NCBI GenBank assembly: GCA_015501605.1
Contig: JADNRZ010000031.1
Coordinates: forward strand, 392,819 to 456,818
Reading direction: 5' to 3'
DNA from: Panaeolus papilionaceus
Taxonomy: Eukaryota; Basidiomycota; Agaricomycetes; Agaricales
DNA: 64,000 nt
Shown: piece by piece, positions 10,795-23,200 of the stretch
How positions within the stretch are numbered: the stretch's first letter is position 1
Layout of the letters: each line of letters begins with the position of its first letter
Notes under the pieces: model-generated
Databases searched by the model: none
What the model saw: the letters and a program-made list of their open reading frames with translations, nothing else
What the model was told of the DNA's origin: nothing
Position numbers and translations under genes: made by a program

Positions 10795-13570
10795 ACTGAA
10801 CCATAACGATCATCATGCCATAAGCAATGAACCCAAAACCCCACTCTACTGCATCACCGAAAACGGTTATCCCACCACAGTCATCACCACAGCGATGACG
10901 ACCGAGCATCCAGTTTCGCTCTCGCCTCGCACCAGAGACTGTCGTCGTCATCATTTTGCGTGAATATTATCTCAAAGCATTCTGACACGTCATCAAGCTG
11001 AACGTCCAGGCGTCCAGACTTTTACTCCTACATTCCTCATGCAACGACCATACTCCTCTATCACAGCTCAAAAGCAGCGGCGACATCTCAACGTCGTCGT
11101 CTTGGGCTTCCACCCCCTCCAGGTATTTTTGCGCGCTCCCAAATGGTTGTTGTTGGCGAGAGGTCGTTGAGTTGTTGGACACGTATTCGGGTTAGGGTTG
11201 GTGGGGGGTCTGACGCACAGTAGATGTGCTAATGAACGTTGTGGTGAGGTTCAGGCGATGAATGCGATGGTGGTTGATGGGAGGGGAGGACGAGACACGA
11301 AATGAGCGACGCGATGAGGGTAAAGGGTGAATGTTGATTTAGGGCGATGGATTCTAGTTGGATTTGGAATCGTGATTGTCGTCTGAAGGGAGCGCGACGC
11401 AGGATGGGCTGGCGCACATTAAATGAGTCGCGCTGAGGATGGACAACGACCTACAGGTGTAAAATGTGCTGGTCATGCTCAGCGCTCATCGCATCACCTC
11501 CTCAATTAGCAGTTTTCATTTGTTATTTTACCCGTTACCTCGCGCTTGCTGATCTTGCTGTTATACTCCCGTAGTTTCCTCCACCACTTACATCACCCTA
11601 TATCTCCAGCATCGTCTCCTCGACCTTCACCCGTGATCCGGCAGCTACCTTCAGCCAACGTCAAGCCACAGTCACCACAACTGCCCCGCGTTTATTTCAA
11701 TACGTCCACATTCTCTGGCGAATTATCTTATCCGATGAGCCTTCACGCTCACGACGAGTTCGACACAACGTCATCAGCTCAGTCAACTTGTTTTCAAATC
11801 ACCATCATCACACTCACACTTGTGCTCTGGCTTGTCTGCTCGTCCGTCTGGTAATCTTTTCAAAAAATAATCGTATTTTGACATGAGGACGCGTCTCCTG
11901 GATCATACAGCACGACCCTGACGCTGCTGTTGGTGGGTAAGGACACGTTGGGATTCAGGCCTCAGGCTCAAAGAGCAATTAACGGTAGGTTTCTGTCTGT
12001 CCGTTCTCCTCTTGACACTCGTCTTGTTTTCGGAGATATATTGGCTAATATATCGTGTGCACTGAGTCACTGTAGCAGAAGTTAAGCGATTGAGGAAAGG
12101 ACAGCGATTTATGTGACGTGTTTGGAGTGTGTATATGTACCTAAGTGAGTGTCTCTCGTTTCTGTCATTGGGATCTACCATTACATTGTAATTAGATAGA
12201 TGAATATGTGACGTCCTTTTTCTTTTTCAAAATCTCCACATCCGGTTCTTCTTGTATTCATCGTCGAAACTTATATCAATGACGCTCATTCTGGTTCTGA
12301 GTTCATCAAACATGTCACCACCACTCCTTCACTTCTTGGAATCGTCGTCACTCTTGCTCACTCAGAACGCGCATGTCTATCTTGGAACGAATATAGGTTG
12401 TGAAGGGAGGATGTGTCCATCCTGATTCCTCACCCAATTCTCCCCTCAATTTCACCCATCCATCTCATTTTCAATCACACAACCAGTGGTCCTCATCACA
12501 ATTATCATCACACTGATCACAACCTCGCTAACCTCGCCTATGGCATTGTTCTCATCTTTCGCCGAAGGTCACCAGCTTGACCATCTTGGCAAAAATGTGT
12601 ACCTACTACTCCAAGCCCAGACACACTTTGAATTTGATAGGTCATCATCGTCGACCTCAAACTAAGACACTATCCCTCCTACACCTCTTCAGGCGACGAC
12701 ACTAGTCTTCTCCCCTACTTTAGGTATTTTTAATTGTCTGGAAATTATTGTTGTTGGTTGGTTGTTGGGTAGATGTTGATGGGTTATTGGCAGGCTTTGG
12801 GGTTACGGTCGGTAGGGGGCCTGATGTACAACGAACGCACTGTGGTCGAGCGTGGGGCGTTGATCATTTGTGGTGAGATTGAGAAGGCGGACGAGATGCT
12901 CATTGATTGGAGGGGGGACGGGGACGCGAAAATGAACGATAACCAAAGGGAGAGGCGCTGTGAAGAATGTGGGGGTGGGAGAGGACGCAACATGGATGGT
13001 GCATCAAATGGCTGATATCTTGGATTTTATTTCAGATGTGCACTCCACCCCGTTTCGAATTTTCGTCTACTCCCAACGACGATGACTCACGGAACGAGCG
13101 AGAGGCAGTTAAAGCAGGGGTTTTCAACCGTGTCTAGCATCACCATCCCAACCAATCCCCGCAGTCCAACATCGACATCCCCTCGGCCCAGCGCCGCCTT
13201 TCTGAGCCATGGTCTCGTACACGACAGAACTTCCCGTGCCGTCAACATATGCGTATTTATTGAGGTTTGAGTCGACATCCGTCGACGTGAGCGCTCGTTC
13301 ACCATACATGAAGAAATAATTTTACTCGTGTCGGCATCACTTCTTTATCAGACCGTAGTCAACGTTGAGGGAGCTCGTTGGGCAGTGGATGATCCTGAAT
13401 CACAACTATGTACTCAAAGTTACAAAGGACAGCCCAACGTTCTTGTGATGGTAAATCTCCTCAAGATTTGGCCTGAGCTGGGTAGGACTCTGGTTTCGCT
13501 CATAATCAACTCTCTGAGGACACAAGGAGCAATCGGAAGACCTACATGTGTGGAACAACTTTTTACCCCG
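10795..13570. repeat. Repeat unit 3, without a GTPase gene
   Basis: Positions 10795 to about 11755 match the first 940 bp or so of units 1 and 2. The sequence then jumps directly to material like that at about 3268-3430 and continues, more diverged, through the spacer to the block like 4440-4870 (here about 12640-13045). The 2.3 kb holding the GTPase gene is missing. R blocks lie at about 11125-11360 and 12720-12995. I see no coding gene. Confidence 0.7.
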
Positions 13571-13573
13571 ACG

Positions 13574-15505
13574 CTAAACATTGCGCACCAGGTGTTTAAG
13601 AAGACACCGCAAGGCGAAAATGCGAGTGGACGTGGTATGGGGAATATAACTTCCCATTAATATTTTCAGCAGGCGATAATGGGCTTCCTCGAATCCAACC
13701 AGAGGGAACCCCATTTCGACAAAATCCCGAGTAAATGTGGTCAATGTTTGCTTGTTCTCCTCGTAGTCCTTTTCCAATAGACATCTGAATTCGGGATTGA
13801 CTTTCGCTTCTGGTTGGGCGAGCTCAGTCTCGATTACTCCCTTCTTTCGTAGCGCATTATTGATGCGCCCATGCAAGTCTTGATAGAGACACTTGTCCAT
13901 GAGAGGAAGATTGGCTCGGAGGCTGTTGCCATCGATCCCCGGACCCATATCGAGTATCTCTAATGCTGAACGCTTCGTATTTGTAAATTGTGCTGCCGTA
14001 GCACCCCGGTTGCTGAATTCCTAACCGAAAGTGTCAGAGTAAGCCACTTGTCTGGATTGGAGAGGAAATACCTTGAATATGTCATCCTTTAGTTGAGCGT
14101 AGTGCGATTCTGCATGTTGGTGGGATCTTTCACCGTGCAACGTGTCCCACATAGTCGTTACTATAGTCAGTGCAACGGCTTGTTTGGACAGTTGTAGATA
14201 TGCTTGGAGCATATCAATCGTCCTTTGCCTGCTTCCAGGCATTCCGGTATGGTTGATACTAGGCATCGTAAAGAGCGCTTTGTTGACACCTTGTATAGCG
14301 CTTTGAGGGTGTTCAATATGGTGTCTGGATATTAAAAGGTTCTTAGAAAGCACTTCACCTATTGAGAAAGCAAATTCGCTCGACTGCAATGGACTCGAAA
14401 ACTCCCCAGTGCGAAATCATAGGGTCGCAAAAACCAGGAGTGTCCAGGAGATAGATCGGTCAGTCCCTGCTTTCCTCCTGGAGCCAAACATTGACCACTT
14501 TGTACGCAGAGGCAGCCTGCGTGTATCCAGCGAGCTGATTGCTTGATATGTTCAAATCTTGGGAATCCCCAGACAACACCTAAGGACATCTAAGTAGTCT
14601 CACTTACGCGGCTTTTCCCAGATCTTATCGGTCCCATTATACTATCGAGGTTCAGCGCTCGTTCAGGGGCTTTTTGATGGGTATTGACCATCACTCACAT
14701 GTACTATATGTGGCCGGGAATTGCAAATTTTTTGGAAATCGTGAATTCCTCTCTCATTTCTTCATCCTGAGGGCCAGGATTTTACATGATGGTTCTAAAA
14801 TACAATCTTCATATACCGTTAAAATTTTAGAATATTTGAAAAGCTACCTGGGCTATCGGGCCATGACCGAGAATTTGGGCAAGGATTCACGATGTGCAAA
14901 ATTCTGGTCACGAAAATGTCACATTGACAAGATTCTCCCATTGGCTGGGAGGTTGACCGTGACGTGGGTGAAGTGAGAGTCGGAGAAAACCCCAATATGA
15001 CCTTCAAACCCTGAATTCAGGGGTTATGAGGTGCAAATGTCACGCTGCCTGCTGTTTTGCGAGATTCTGAATTTTAGGATGAGCATCCACCTCAATCACC
15101 ACCGGAGAAATTGGTTTTATAAAATATGAATGAAAATAGATTACACTCTCAAATTTCGAGAGCCTCGTGCATTGTTGTACTATATTTTGAAACAGCACTG
15201 GGGGTGATCAATCACGATCATGCATGGAATTTGCATGCTCTCAACGCGTATTTTTTTTCCCCACAAATTTAACTACGTAGACATGTAGCCTACATGCTCG
15301 CAATTATGACTCCTTTTTTTTCATATTTTTAGAGCAATGGGAAGGTATGCAAAAACGGCTGTCTACAAAATTTTGCACATTGTGATACCTTTGCACATCG
15401 TGACCTTATATAGTACACACAGCCATCTTGGGGCACTTCGGGACTCACAGACTCCACGGAAATATCACCAGTGATCTTCAAGTGCGTAAGTTCGGGAATA
15501 CTCAT
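13574..15505 (-). pseudogene. GTPase G3, broken by a MITE and stop codons
   Basis: Diverged paralogue of G1. Exon 1 (MSIPELTHLKITGDISVES) is at 15416-15505, continuing across the MITE with its last bases at 14699-14701. Exon 2 at 14608-14641 has Walker A GPIRSGKSR. Exon 3 (about 14389-14589) carries DTPGFCDP, exon 4 (14072 to about 14260) has MPGSRQRTIDML and VTTMWDTL, and exon 5 is 13574-14020. Disabling changes are the MITE insertion in exon 1, a TGA at 14460-14462 where paralogues have Trp or similar, and an early TAG about ten codons before the normal end. Three codons before VLSGDSQD are lost at the exon 3 acceptor. The last intron (14021-14071) uses a normal GT donor, unlike the other copies. 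Confidence 0.8.
14704..15413. mobile_element. 710-bp MITE, Tc1/mariner-like, with TA target duplication
   Basis: Flanked by TA at 14702-14703 and 15414-15415. The left end CTATATGTGGCCGGGAATTG and the inverted right end CTATATAAGGTCACGATGTG form imperfect terminal inverted repeats of about 26 bp. It holds no transposase frame, but internal copies of GTGCAAA and GTCAC-type words resemble the ends. It sits in exon 1 of G3, a few bases before the splice donor. TA duplication is the hallmark of Tc1/mariner; assignment to that superfamily is inference. Confidence 0.75.
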
Positions 15506-16026
15506 GAGCTACATATGGTTGATGGAGGATTGGCGGTTGATTGGAAACAAGATGAATGCTGTGATAAACATACTTATCGTCTTAGTTTGGAGCGGGAGGT
15601 GCCAGTCAGGAGGCAGCCACACGTCCATGACATGTACACGGTTATCAATGCCTTCCATCTTATCTCTGCCTCACGATGCGATGGGTATTTATATGAAGAG
15701 GATTAAGGCGTCATTTTCAATCACAGGTGTTTTAATGGCGGACGTGAGTAATGGTTTTTGGAATAAAATACGAAGGTTGATGGTGGTTCGGAATGAGAAT
15801 GGGTGTGCTTCTGTTGCGCTGGCTGTGACCTGAAGGTGATTCGAACTCCGTTTTCATCAGTCTCCAGCTGCCAGAGTTCAGACACTCTTCATCACGAAAC
15901 CCTGTAAACCCGGCTTTGCTTTATATTCACTTGTTCTGACCCTAACATTGTACAACATTTGGTTCGGATTTACCCTGCTGCATGGTCAGTGTATTATGGT
16001 CGCAGTGCGTGTCTTAGGTTGTTCTT
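15506..16026. other. Upstream region of G3, no gene seen
   Basis: Continuation of the G3 5' region. It resembles the sequence upstream of exon 1 in other copies only weakly. No supported gene. Confidence 0.4.
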
Positions 16027-16815
16027 TATGGTGCGCCATCCGCACAAATATTATTTTGTGTGCGGAAACTCTGTAGGGTTAGCATATTGTAATAAAAATC
16101 CACTTACCATTAGATAAAATTATTTCACAATCTACAAGTGTGCGTAGAATTTGGAAAGAGTGTCTGCAAACTCTCAAATTGTGTGTCCAAACTCTCAAGT
16201 GCGTGTCTAAACTTCCAAAACAAAACTTTCAAAATGGCAGTCCAAACTTTCGAAACGAGTGTCCAACTTTGAAAACATGTATTGAAACCCAAAAGTATGT
16301 GTCCAGAGTTTTAAATGGATGAATACTTGAACTTTGAAAAGACATTCAAAACCCTCTAGTGTGTTCGTAAAGTACTCGAAACTGTCCATAAAGTTGAGAA
16401 AATGCGTCGAGAAACCCTAAAAATTTCCTAAAAAGGCAATACCAGCCGATGCAAACCATCCAAACTGGATGTGCAAAGACTCACAGAGCTCACAAAGTCT
16501 GGCAAAACTCCTTCAGACAACAAGTTTGCACACACTTTTTCGATGTATTTCTCAAAGTGTGCCTGATTTTTGCGAGTTTGGACAACCATCTCGAGGTTTT
16601 CCCTCATCTCCCAAACTGTGTTTCCAGGTTTGGACAACCCGTTTCAGAGTTTCCGCATACTCTTCGAAGCTTTCCGCACACATTTTCGGAGTTTCCACAC
16701 GCGTACGTGAAACTTTGACACTCAATTGTTAAGCTCAAGTCTGATTTCACTAACATACATCTGCCTTTCTAACTTTCCGCACATGAAATAATATTTGTGC
16801 GGATGGCGCACCATA
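16027..16815. mobile_element. 789-bp TIR element with 42-bp inverted ends
   Basis: Ends 16027-16068 and 16774-16815 are inverted copies, starting TATGGTGCGCCATCCGCAC, with two mismatches in 42 bp. The 6-bp word GTTCTT flanks both sides (16021-16026 and 16816-16821); alternatively the duplication is TA, with the element beginning TGGTGCG. The interior (about 16130-16720) is a degenerate tandem array of units like GTGTCCAAACTTTCAAA of about 20 bp. There is no transposase, so it is non-autonomous. The superfamily is unclear. Confidence 0.85.
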
Positions 16816-16821
16816 GTTCTT

Positions 16822-17485
16822 GACCAATCACAAGAAAACAGCTATCTGAACAACATAATTAACTTGGAGAAACAGTTGATGTATGTCGTTGTGAGTAGTT
16901 GAAATTCGATTCAAATCTCGCTTCTAACGATCATCTCCACGGATCATTCGATCAGCGCTTGACTAACCCATGCGAATTCTGCCTACCTTGAGCTACCATA
17001 GTCGCCTCATGTCGCTGCAATATGGTTCTCGACTCTCAGATGACACCATGTCTGCGATGTTCAATGTGGGTCAGGCTGCTGACTTGACCACACATCGCGT
17101 CACGGCGCTATGAAGGCTCTCGCTCCTAGCCGCCAGCTTGAAGCTTGACGGGCATACCACATTTTATGACGGTCTTCGAATTTCTAGCGCTTATGACATC
17201 TGAGGGCGATAGACCCGCTGATGCTCACTGTCGTATTGTTTCAGCAGTCAAAACATGATCGGTAAACCATAATAAAATTCTGTTGAAATACGAGGAGAGG
17301 GGAAAAATGGGAACTATAATAGTGCTCAAATTTCAGAATTCAATCTATGTACGCAATGAGCCAGCATATAATATGACGAAATACTGAGAGAGAGGTATCA
17401 ATAGATATGGGAGCCCGAAAAGTAAGGTTGTTGAAATGAGGTGGAGGTGCAATGCGAAGATGATATGAAAGGCCTATCTGCGCAA
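16822..17485. other. Intergenic stretch, no gene seen
   Basis: Downstream flank of G4. No ORF with coding character and no recognisable repeat ends. Confidence 0.4.
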
Positions 17486-18169
17486 CTAGCCCTTGTCCTT
17501 GAACCATTTCACTCCACGACACTTAGCAAACCGCACCAATCGAGCGACCTGACACTGGAGAACAAATATACGGATGGACATTGTGCGTGGAATATACATC
17601 CCCAGTAAGGATTTGAGGAGATGAAAATGAGTGTCTTCATACCCCGCTGGAGGGAACCCGATGTCGAGAAACTCTTCAACAAATTCTTCCAACGTTTCTT
17701 CGTTCTCTCTGTGGTTCTTGTTCAAAATAGCCCTGAGATCGAGGTTGGTTTGAGCCTGGGGGTGAGTGAGTTCCGATTCAATGATTTCCTTTTGTTGTAG
17801 AACATGCTCGATACGCTCATGCAAGTTGCTGTAGAAGAATGCCTGGCCTATGACCAAATTTACAATACCATCGCTCTTCCATGGCCCTGTGTCCAATATC
17901 TTGAGGGCAGATTCCCAGGTATTGGTGAATCGAACAGTCGTTGCGCCCATGTTGCTGAATCCCTGCTCGAAATTTATGAGTCGCATGAAGTGGGCTATTA
18001 ATATAGAAAGCCATGCCTTCCAAATGTCATCTCTGAGCTGGGCATAGTTTTCCTTGGCGCGGTGGTGTGCACGCTCAGTATACAAAGTATTCCACATGGT
18101 GGTTACAATGGTCAGTACAGTGCTGTACTTGGATGGCTCGTACATTGCTGTGAGCATTTCAATCGTCCT

Positions 18170-18369
18170 TGTCAGGGGATCTCCTGCTACCTCCTATTCC
18201 TTTCCTTATTCTTGTCTCTCCTGTCTCTCCTTTCCCCTATTTCCCTTTGCTCTATTTCATTATCTGGACATACCATGGACTCATATATATTATATTACAC
18301 TCTCCTTTAGTTGCCACCCATTTATTATTTAGTTGTTGCCACTGTTTCATAGTCATTCCTTTGTGTTTC
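18170..18369 (+). repeat. Element B 5' LTR, first part
   Basis: First 200 bp of B's 5' LTR. It matches 33777-33976 with one difference and ends with GTTTC (18365-18369), the target duplicated by element A. Confidence 0.95.
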
Positions 18370-18940
18370 TGTTACGGTTGACTTGTTCAGCATGTACGAG
18401 TCCGGCCATAGAGTCAACAAGAACAAGGTTTCGAAGGTGGAGTCGGAGTTGATTGGCATGTTACGTTCGAGTTCGAGAGAATCTAACTAAGAATGCCACT
18501 TCGAGACTCGCTCGATGGTATTGTCTTAGCAGAGAGCAAGTAAGAGAAGTCCAGTAGAAGTTATTGTTCTATTGTAGTTAAAGAACTAGCTAAAGAACAT
18601 GGGTATAATACTGGGGTTTATATATGTAATACAGCTGGTCTGTGCGCAAGATAAATAAGAGTCAGAGGACGGGGTAAAAGGAGTCATGATGGGACGTGTA
18701 TGGGAATATAACAGAGAACGAGTCATAAGTGTGAGAGAGGAATGAGTCAGAGTTAGGAATAAGGAGTGAGACGACAGCGAGAATGGAAGTAGAGTGAAAA
18801 GAGGAAAAGATGAGAAGATAAGACGAGCTACAAGTACAAAGAGAGATGATAGTACACAAGGATAAGATAATAGTCCAGATAAGATGAAGAAAAGATAGGG
18901 GCATAGTGATAAGACAAAGGATAAAAGATAAAGCGTGACA
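18370..18940 (-). repeat. Element A 3' LTR
   Basis: 571-bp LTR. In sense orientation it begins TGTCACGC and ends CCGTAACA. It is uninterrupted, so it gives the complete LTR sequence for comparison with the split copy. Confidence 0.95.
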
Positions 18941-18957
18941 TTACCCCCTTGTTAAGG
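18941..18957 (-). other. Element A polypurine tract
   Basis: Sense-strand AACAAGGGGGTAA lies directly before the 3' LTR. This is the usual plus-strand primer position in Gypsy elements. Confidence 0.8.
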
Positions 18958-18971
18958 CTGATTGACCTCAA

Positions 18972-20173
18972 TCAGGTATTAATGTTGTGGATGGCTTCAT
19001 CACACATGTCGTCATCATAGTCAGAAAAGTTGTAGGCCCAAGTGCCGTCGTCGTTGGTACTGCTTTTTGGAGTCCATTGTTTGCTTGGTTTGTCGTCGGT
19101 CCATGTAGTTTCCCAAGCGTTATTCCTTCCCCAAGGGTTGGAAGATCTCGACAAGTTCTTCTTTTTCTTGCCTTTGTTGATTGATGAGGGCGATTTCTTG
19201 GGACAAATATTGGCGAGATGATTGGGGGCGTATTTCTTGCAATGTGGGCAGCAGTATTTCAGGCAATTTTGACGGAAATGATTTTCTGAGTTGGGACAGG
19301 AACGACATAGGTCTTGTCCTCGTTTCATCAAACTGAGGACATGGCAGCAGGTGGTAAAGTCGAGGCTGTCGAACATTTTGTCTAGGGGTCGTTGAGCAAG
19401 GTTTTCTAGAGTTGGGTAGTGGTTTTGCTGAGCAGAGTAGTCATATAGGAAGGTTTTGTCATGTTTGAAGGTGTAGAGGTGGTTGGGTTTGTAATGGGCG
19501 TATTTCGCTCTCTGAGTGGTGATGAGTTGTATGAGTCTGTTGCGACAGACCAGGTTGTTGAAATGTTCGGCGCAGAATGACTCAAATTGAGAGCAACCGA
19601 TATTCCAATAAGTTGCAGCGGCTTTCTCATGAGTGCTGATGGTATTGTATAATTTGAGGACTTGGTCATGGGTTTGGGCGATGTGGCTATCCATGAGTCT
19701 GATTGGAGAGAGTAGGGCGTCGTTGAAGGGGAGTGTCCAAGCAAGAGCTTCATAATCTTCCGAGTCGCAGAAGATATTGACGAACTCATTAAAGGTGATA
19801 GAGGTGTGGTCATGAGTGGTGCTTGGGGTTTCTTTTGGGATTTCCCAAGCTGAAGCATCATTGGGTTGAGGGCAATGTTGGTAGTGATAGTGTGAGCAGC
19901 GACAAGGGTTTTGAGAATGTTGTTGAGGCTCTGTATTTCAGGGACTTTGGATTCTGATGCTTTCGCTTCTTCTTCGAGGATGCGTCCTTGTTGTTTGGCT
20001 TCGGCGATGAGGGTTTTGGTGTGGGCAATGAATTCAACGTTGGTCATGGATTGTGGGAAGATGGGAGAAGCAACGGTAGGAGGATCGGAAAACGATCCTT
20101 GAGCGGGAGAGAGGATGCGAACGGATTTGGGAACGGCTGAGGAAGAAGAGGTAGAGGCAGAGGTGGGAGTCAT
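18972..20173 (-). pseudogene. Element A extra ORF (ORF3) with zinc-knuckle-like motifs
   Basis: Lies 48 bp after the end of pol on the same strand, where most Gypsy elements carry nothing. The N-terminal part (from 20173) is Ser/Pro-rich and then helical (EAKQQGRILEEEAKASESK). Near 19860 the reading frame shifts by one, after which an open frame continues as DASAWEIPKETP to the stop at 18972, about 400 aa in total. The C-terminal part has CRSCPNSENHFRQNC (CX2CX5HX4C) and CPHCKKYAPNHLANIC (CX2CX6HX4C), close to but not identical with the Gag CCHC knuckle, then a Lys-rich stretch. It may be a nucleic-acid-binding accessory protein. The frame shift could be decay or an unrecognised intron. I do not recognise the family. 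Confidence 0.6.
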
Positions 20174-20221
20174 AGTGAGGTTGGTTATTGTTGCTGTCGA
20201 AAGAGCTGTTGTTGGGGATTT

Positions 20222-23200
20222 TTAGATGAGTTTGCGTCTTCTCTTATACGTGGAAAGAATATCAGGGGCATTGACAAGGTTGGCTTCTGGTTCCCAGGAA
20301 TTATGAAATGGTGGGAAGCCTTTCCATGATACCATGTATTCCCGGTTGGGTGGTTTCCCTCGATGGTGGAGAATAGATTCGACTTCGTATTCTTCTTCTC
20401 TGCCAATAAGGTCAGGCAGTGGTTCTGGGAAATTCAGGCCGTATTCTGGGGTTTCATGGTAGGTTGTGAGAAGGTTGGCATGGAAGACGTCGTGAATTTT
20501 CCAATAGAAAGGGAGTCGGAGCCTATAAGTGACAGGTCCTAAGACTTCGGAGATTGGAAAGGGTCCTTGACGTTTGGTGGAAATCTTTTTATTAGTACCG
20601 AGTCTCAGGTTCTTCGCTTCTAGCCAAACTTGTTGTCCGAGTTTGAAGGGCATGTGAGGGTTCTTGCTGCGGGTGATCATGCGGTTTCTTGCACGAGTAT
20701 GGGCGGCGATTGCTTCTTGACGCATTTGGACTAGGGTTCCAAGTTTGTCTTCCACAGAAGGGTGAATGGAGTGCTCAAAAGCGATCAGGATTTGGGTGGG
20801 GTTAGTTCCTAGCATGAGTTCGAACGGGGTGTGTCAGCGGTCAGAGTGTCTTCAGTTGTTGTGTGTAAATTTGAGGATGGGGAGTGCATCAACCCAATCT
20901 TCTGGGTTAGAGATGCAGTAAATGGAGAGGTAGGTTTCGATTTCTTGATTGTAGCATTCTGTGGTGCTGTCGGTCTGTGGATGATAAGCTGTGGAGAGCT
21001 TGGATTCAATTTCGAGGAGTTTTAGGAGTTCTTTGAAGGCGTGTGATGTGAATCTAGGATCTCGGTCTGAAGTGATAGAGTCAGGTAATCCGAAACGTTT
21101 GTAAAGGTTGTCGAGTAGGAGCTTGGCGACACTTTCTGAATTGATCGTTTTCGTCTTTGTAAGGCCATGGTCCACCACGGAAAGAATAGAGTCAAATCCT
21201 TTCGATGGAGGAAGGTCGGTGATAAGATCCATAGATGTTTGGGCAAAGGGTTTGAGGGATTTTGGTGGTTCTATCAGAACTAGGGTAGGTCGTGTGGGGT
21301 TTCGGTTGATTTTGAATTGTTGACAGGTGGCGCATCCTTTGACGTATGACTTGATGAATTGTCGCATTCCTGGCCACCAGTGCGTGGCGGAGATAGAGTT
21401 GAACGTTTCTAGTTCTCCAGGATGTCCAGCTGAGACGGTGTTGTGGAAGTGATGAACAATGGAGTGACGGAGTTCGTTATCTTTAGGGACATAAACCTTC
21501 TCCTTATAGAAGAGAAGTTTCCCATAGTTGCCTTCTTCATAGGACCAGTCATTGAGGGAGGTTCCTGAGGATGCGTTTTTGTCTGATAACAATAATTCCA
21601 GCGCTTTCGTGGCGTCTTTGTCCAATGATTTGGCCGTGGCGATTCTTTCTTGGAGTTCGAGATCGATCAAGTTGACAAATAGGGAATCAGGGAGTACTGT
21701 GATGTCGGTATTTTCTTCATTATCACCTTCTGGGACTAGGTCAGGTCGTCGTGAAAGTGCGTCAGATTGGATCATTTTATCTCCAGGGGTATGAACAAGG
21801 TTGAGGTCATATTCAGATAGGATAAGGAACCATCGTGCTTGTCGGTCGTTGAGCTTCTGAGGGGAGCGCCAATAAGTAAGGTTCTTATGATCAGAGAGGA
21901 TGGTCGTCATGTGAGGGGATCCCAGGATGTAGTGTTTCCATTCTTCTATGGCGCGGATAATTCCGAGGAGTTCTCGGTCGAAAATTTGATAGTTCTGTTC
22001 AGCAGGGGAAAATGATCAGGATAGAAAACAGACAGGGTGACGTCTTCTGTTGGCATTGGTCTGGGTTAGGACTGCTCCGTATGCATATTGGGAGGCGTCA
22101 GATTTGATTTGGAAAGGTCGGTTGAGGTCGGGCATCGCGAGTACTGGTTCTTGGGAAAATCGTTCTTTTAGGTTGTCAAATGCAGTTTGTTGGGTTTCTC
22201 CCCATTCGAAGGGGCGTTCTTTCCTAAGGAGGTCGTTCAAGGGTTGGGCGATGTCAGAGTAGTGTCGGATGAATTTTTGGTAGAAGTTGCCAAAGCCTAA
22301 GAATGATCGGACTTGCTTGAGGGTCTTGGGAGCAGGCCATTCCTTAATTCCAGTGAGTTTTGAGGGGTCCATGGAAATCTTGTTATGTTCGATAATAAAT
22401 CCTAGGTAAGCAACGCTGGTCCTGGCGAATTCGCATTTTTCGGGTTTCAGGTAGAGGTTGTTGTCTTTCATAATCTGGAGTACTTCCTTGGTATATCATT
22501 CGAGGTCTTCTTTGTTTGTGGCGTAAATAAGAATATCGTCCATATAGATGATCACATAGCCATTGTCAATCTGCTTGATAAAGATGTTGTCCATCATTGA
22601 TTGGAACGTTGCAGGGGAGTTGCAGAGACCGAAGAACATGGCTAGGGGTTCGAAAAGTCCAAATTTGGTCTTGAAGGCAGCCTTCCATTCATCTCCTTCC
22701 TTAATGCGGATATTGTTATAACCCTATCAGATGTCAAGCTTAGTGAAATATTTGGCACCTTTGAGTTTATCCATGAGGTCGGTGACAAGGGGTAGTGGAT
22801 AGGCATTCTTGATGGTTCCTTCATTCAGGTGTCGGTAATCCTGACAGGGGCGGAGTTTAGAGTTGGCGTCCTTCTTTGGTACATAGAAGAATCCTGATGC
22901 TTGAGGGGAGTCACTTGGTCAGATAGTTCCTTTCTTGAGATGTTCGTCGATAAATTCCTTAGTTGCTTTTTCTTGCTCCAGGTTGAGCAGGTAGACCTTG
23001 GATGATTTCTCTACGAAGTCGGGTTTGAGTTTGATTTCGTGGTCCCATGGTTTGTGAGCAGGCAGGGTGTCGGAGGCTTCTTCGGAAAATACAGAGATCC
23101 AGGGGTGATACTGCGGGGGAATGATATCGAGGGGATCTGAGGATTCGCGTTTCTTGTCGAATTTCTGGGCAAATGCTTGGGAATGAGTTAAGGCTGTGTG

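Noticed and set aside
16140..16322. Small ORF with repeated CVQTLK/CVSKLPK-like residues
   Set aside because: It merely translates the degenerate tandem repeat inside the TIR element and has no start context or conservation.
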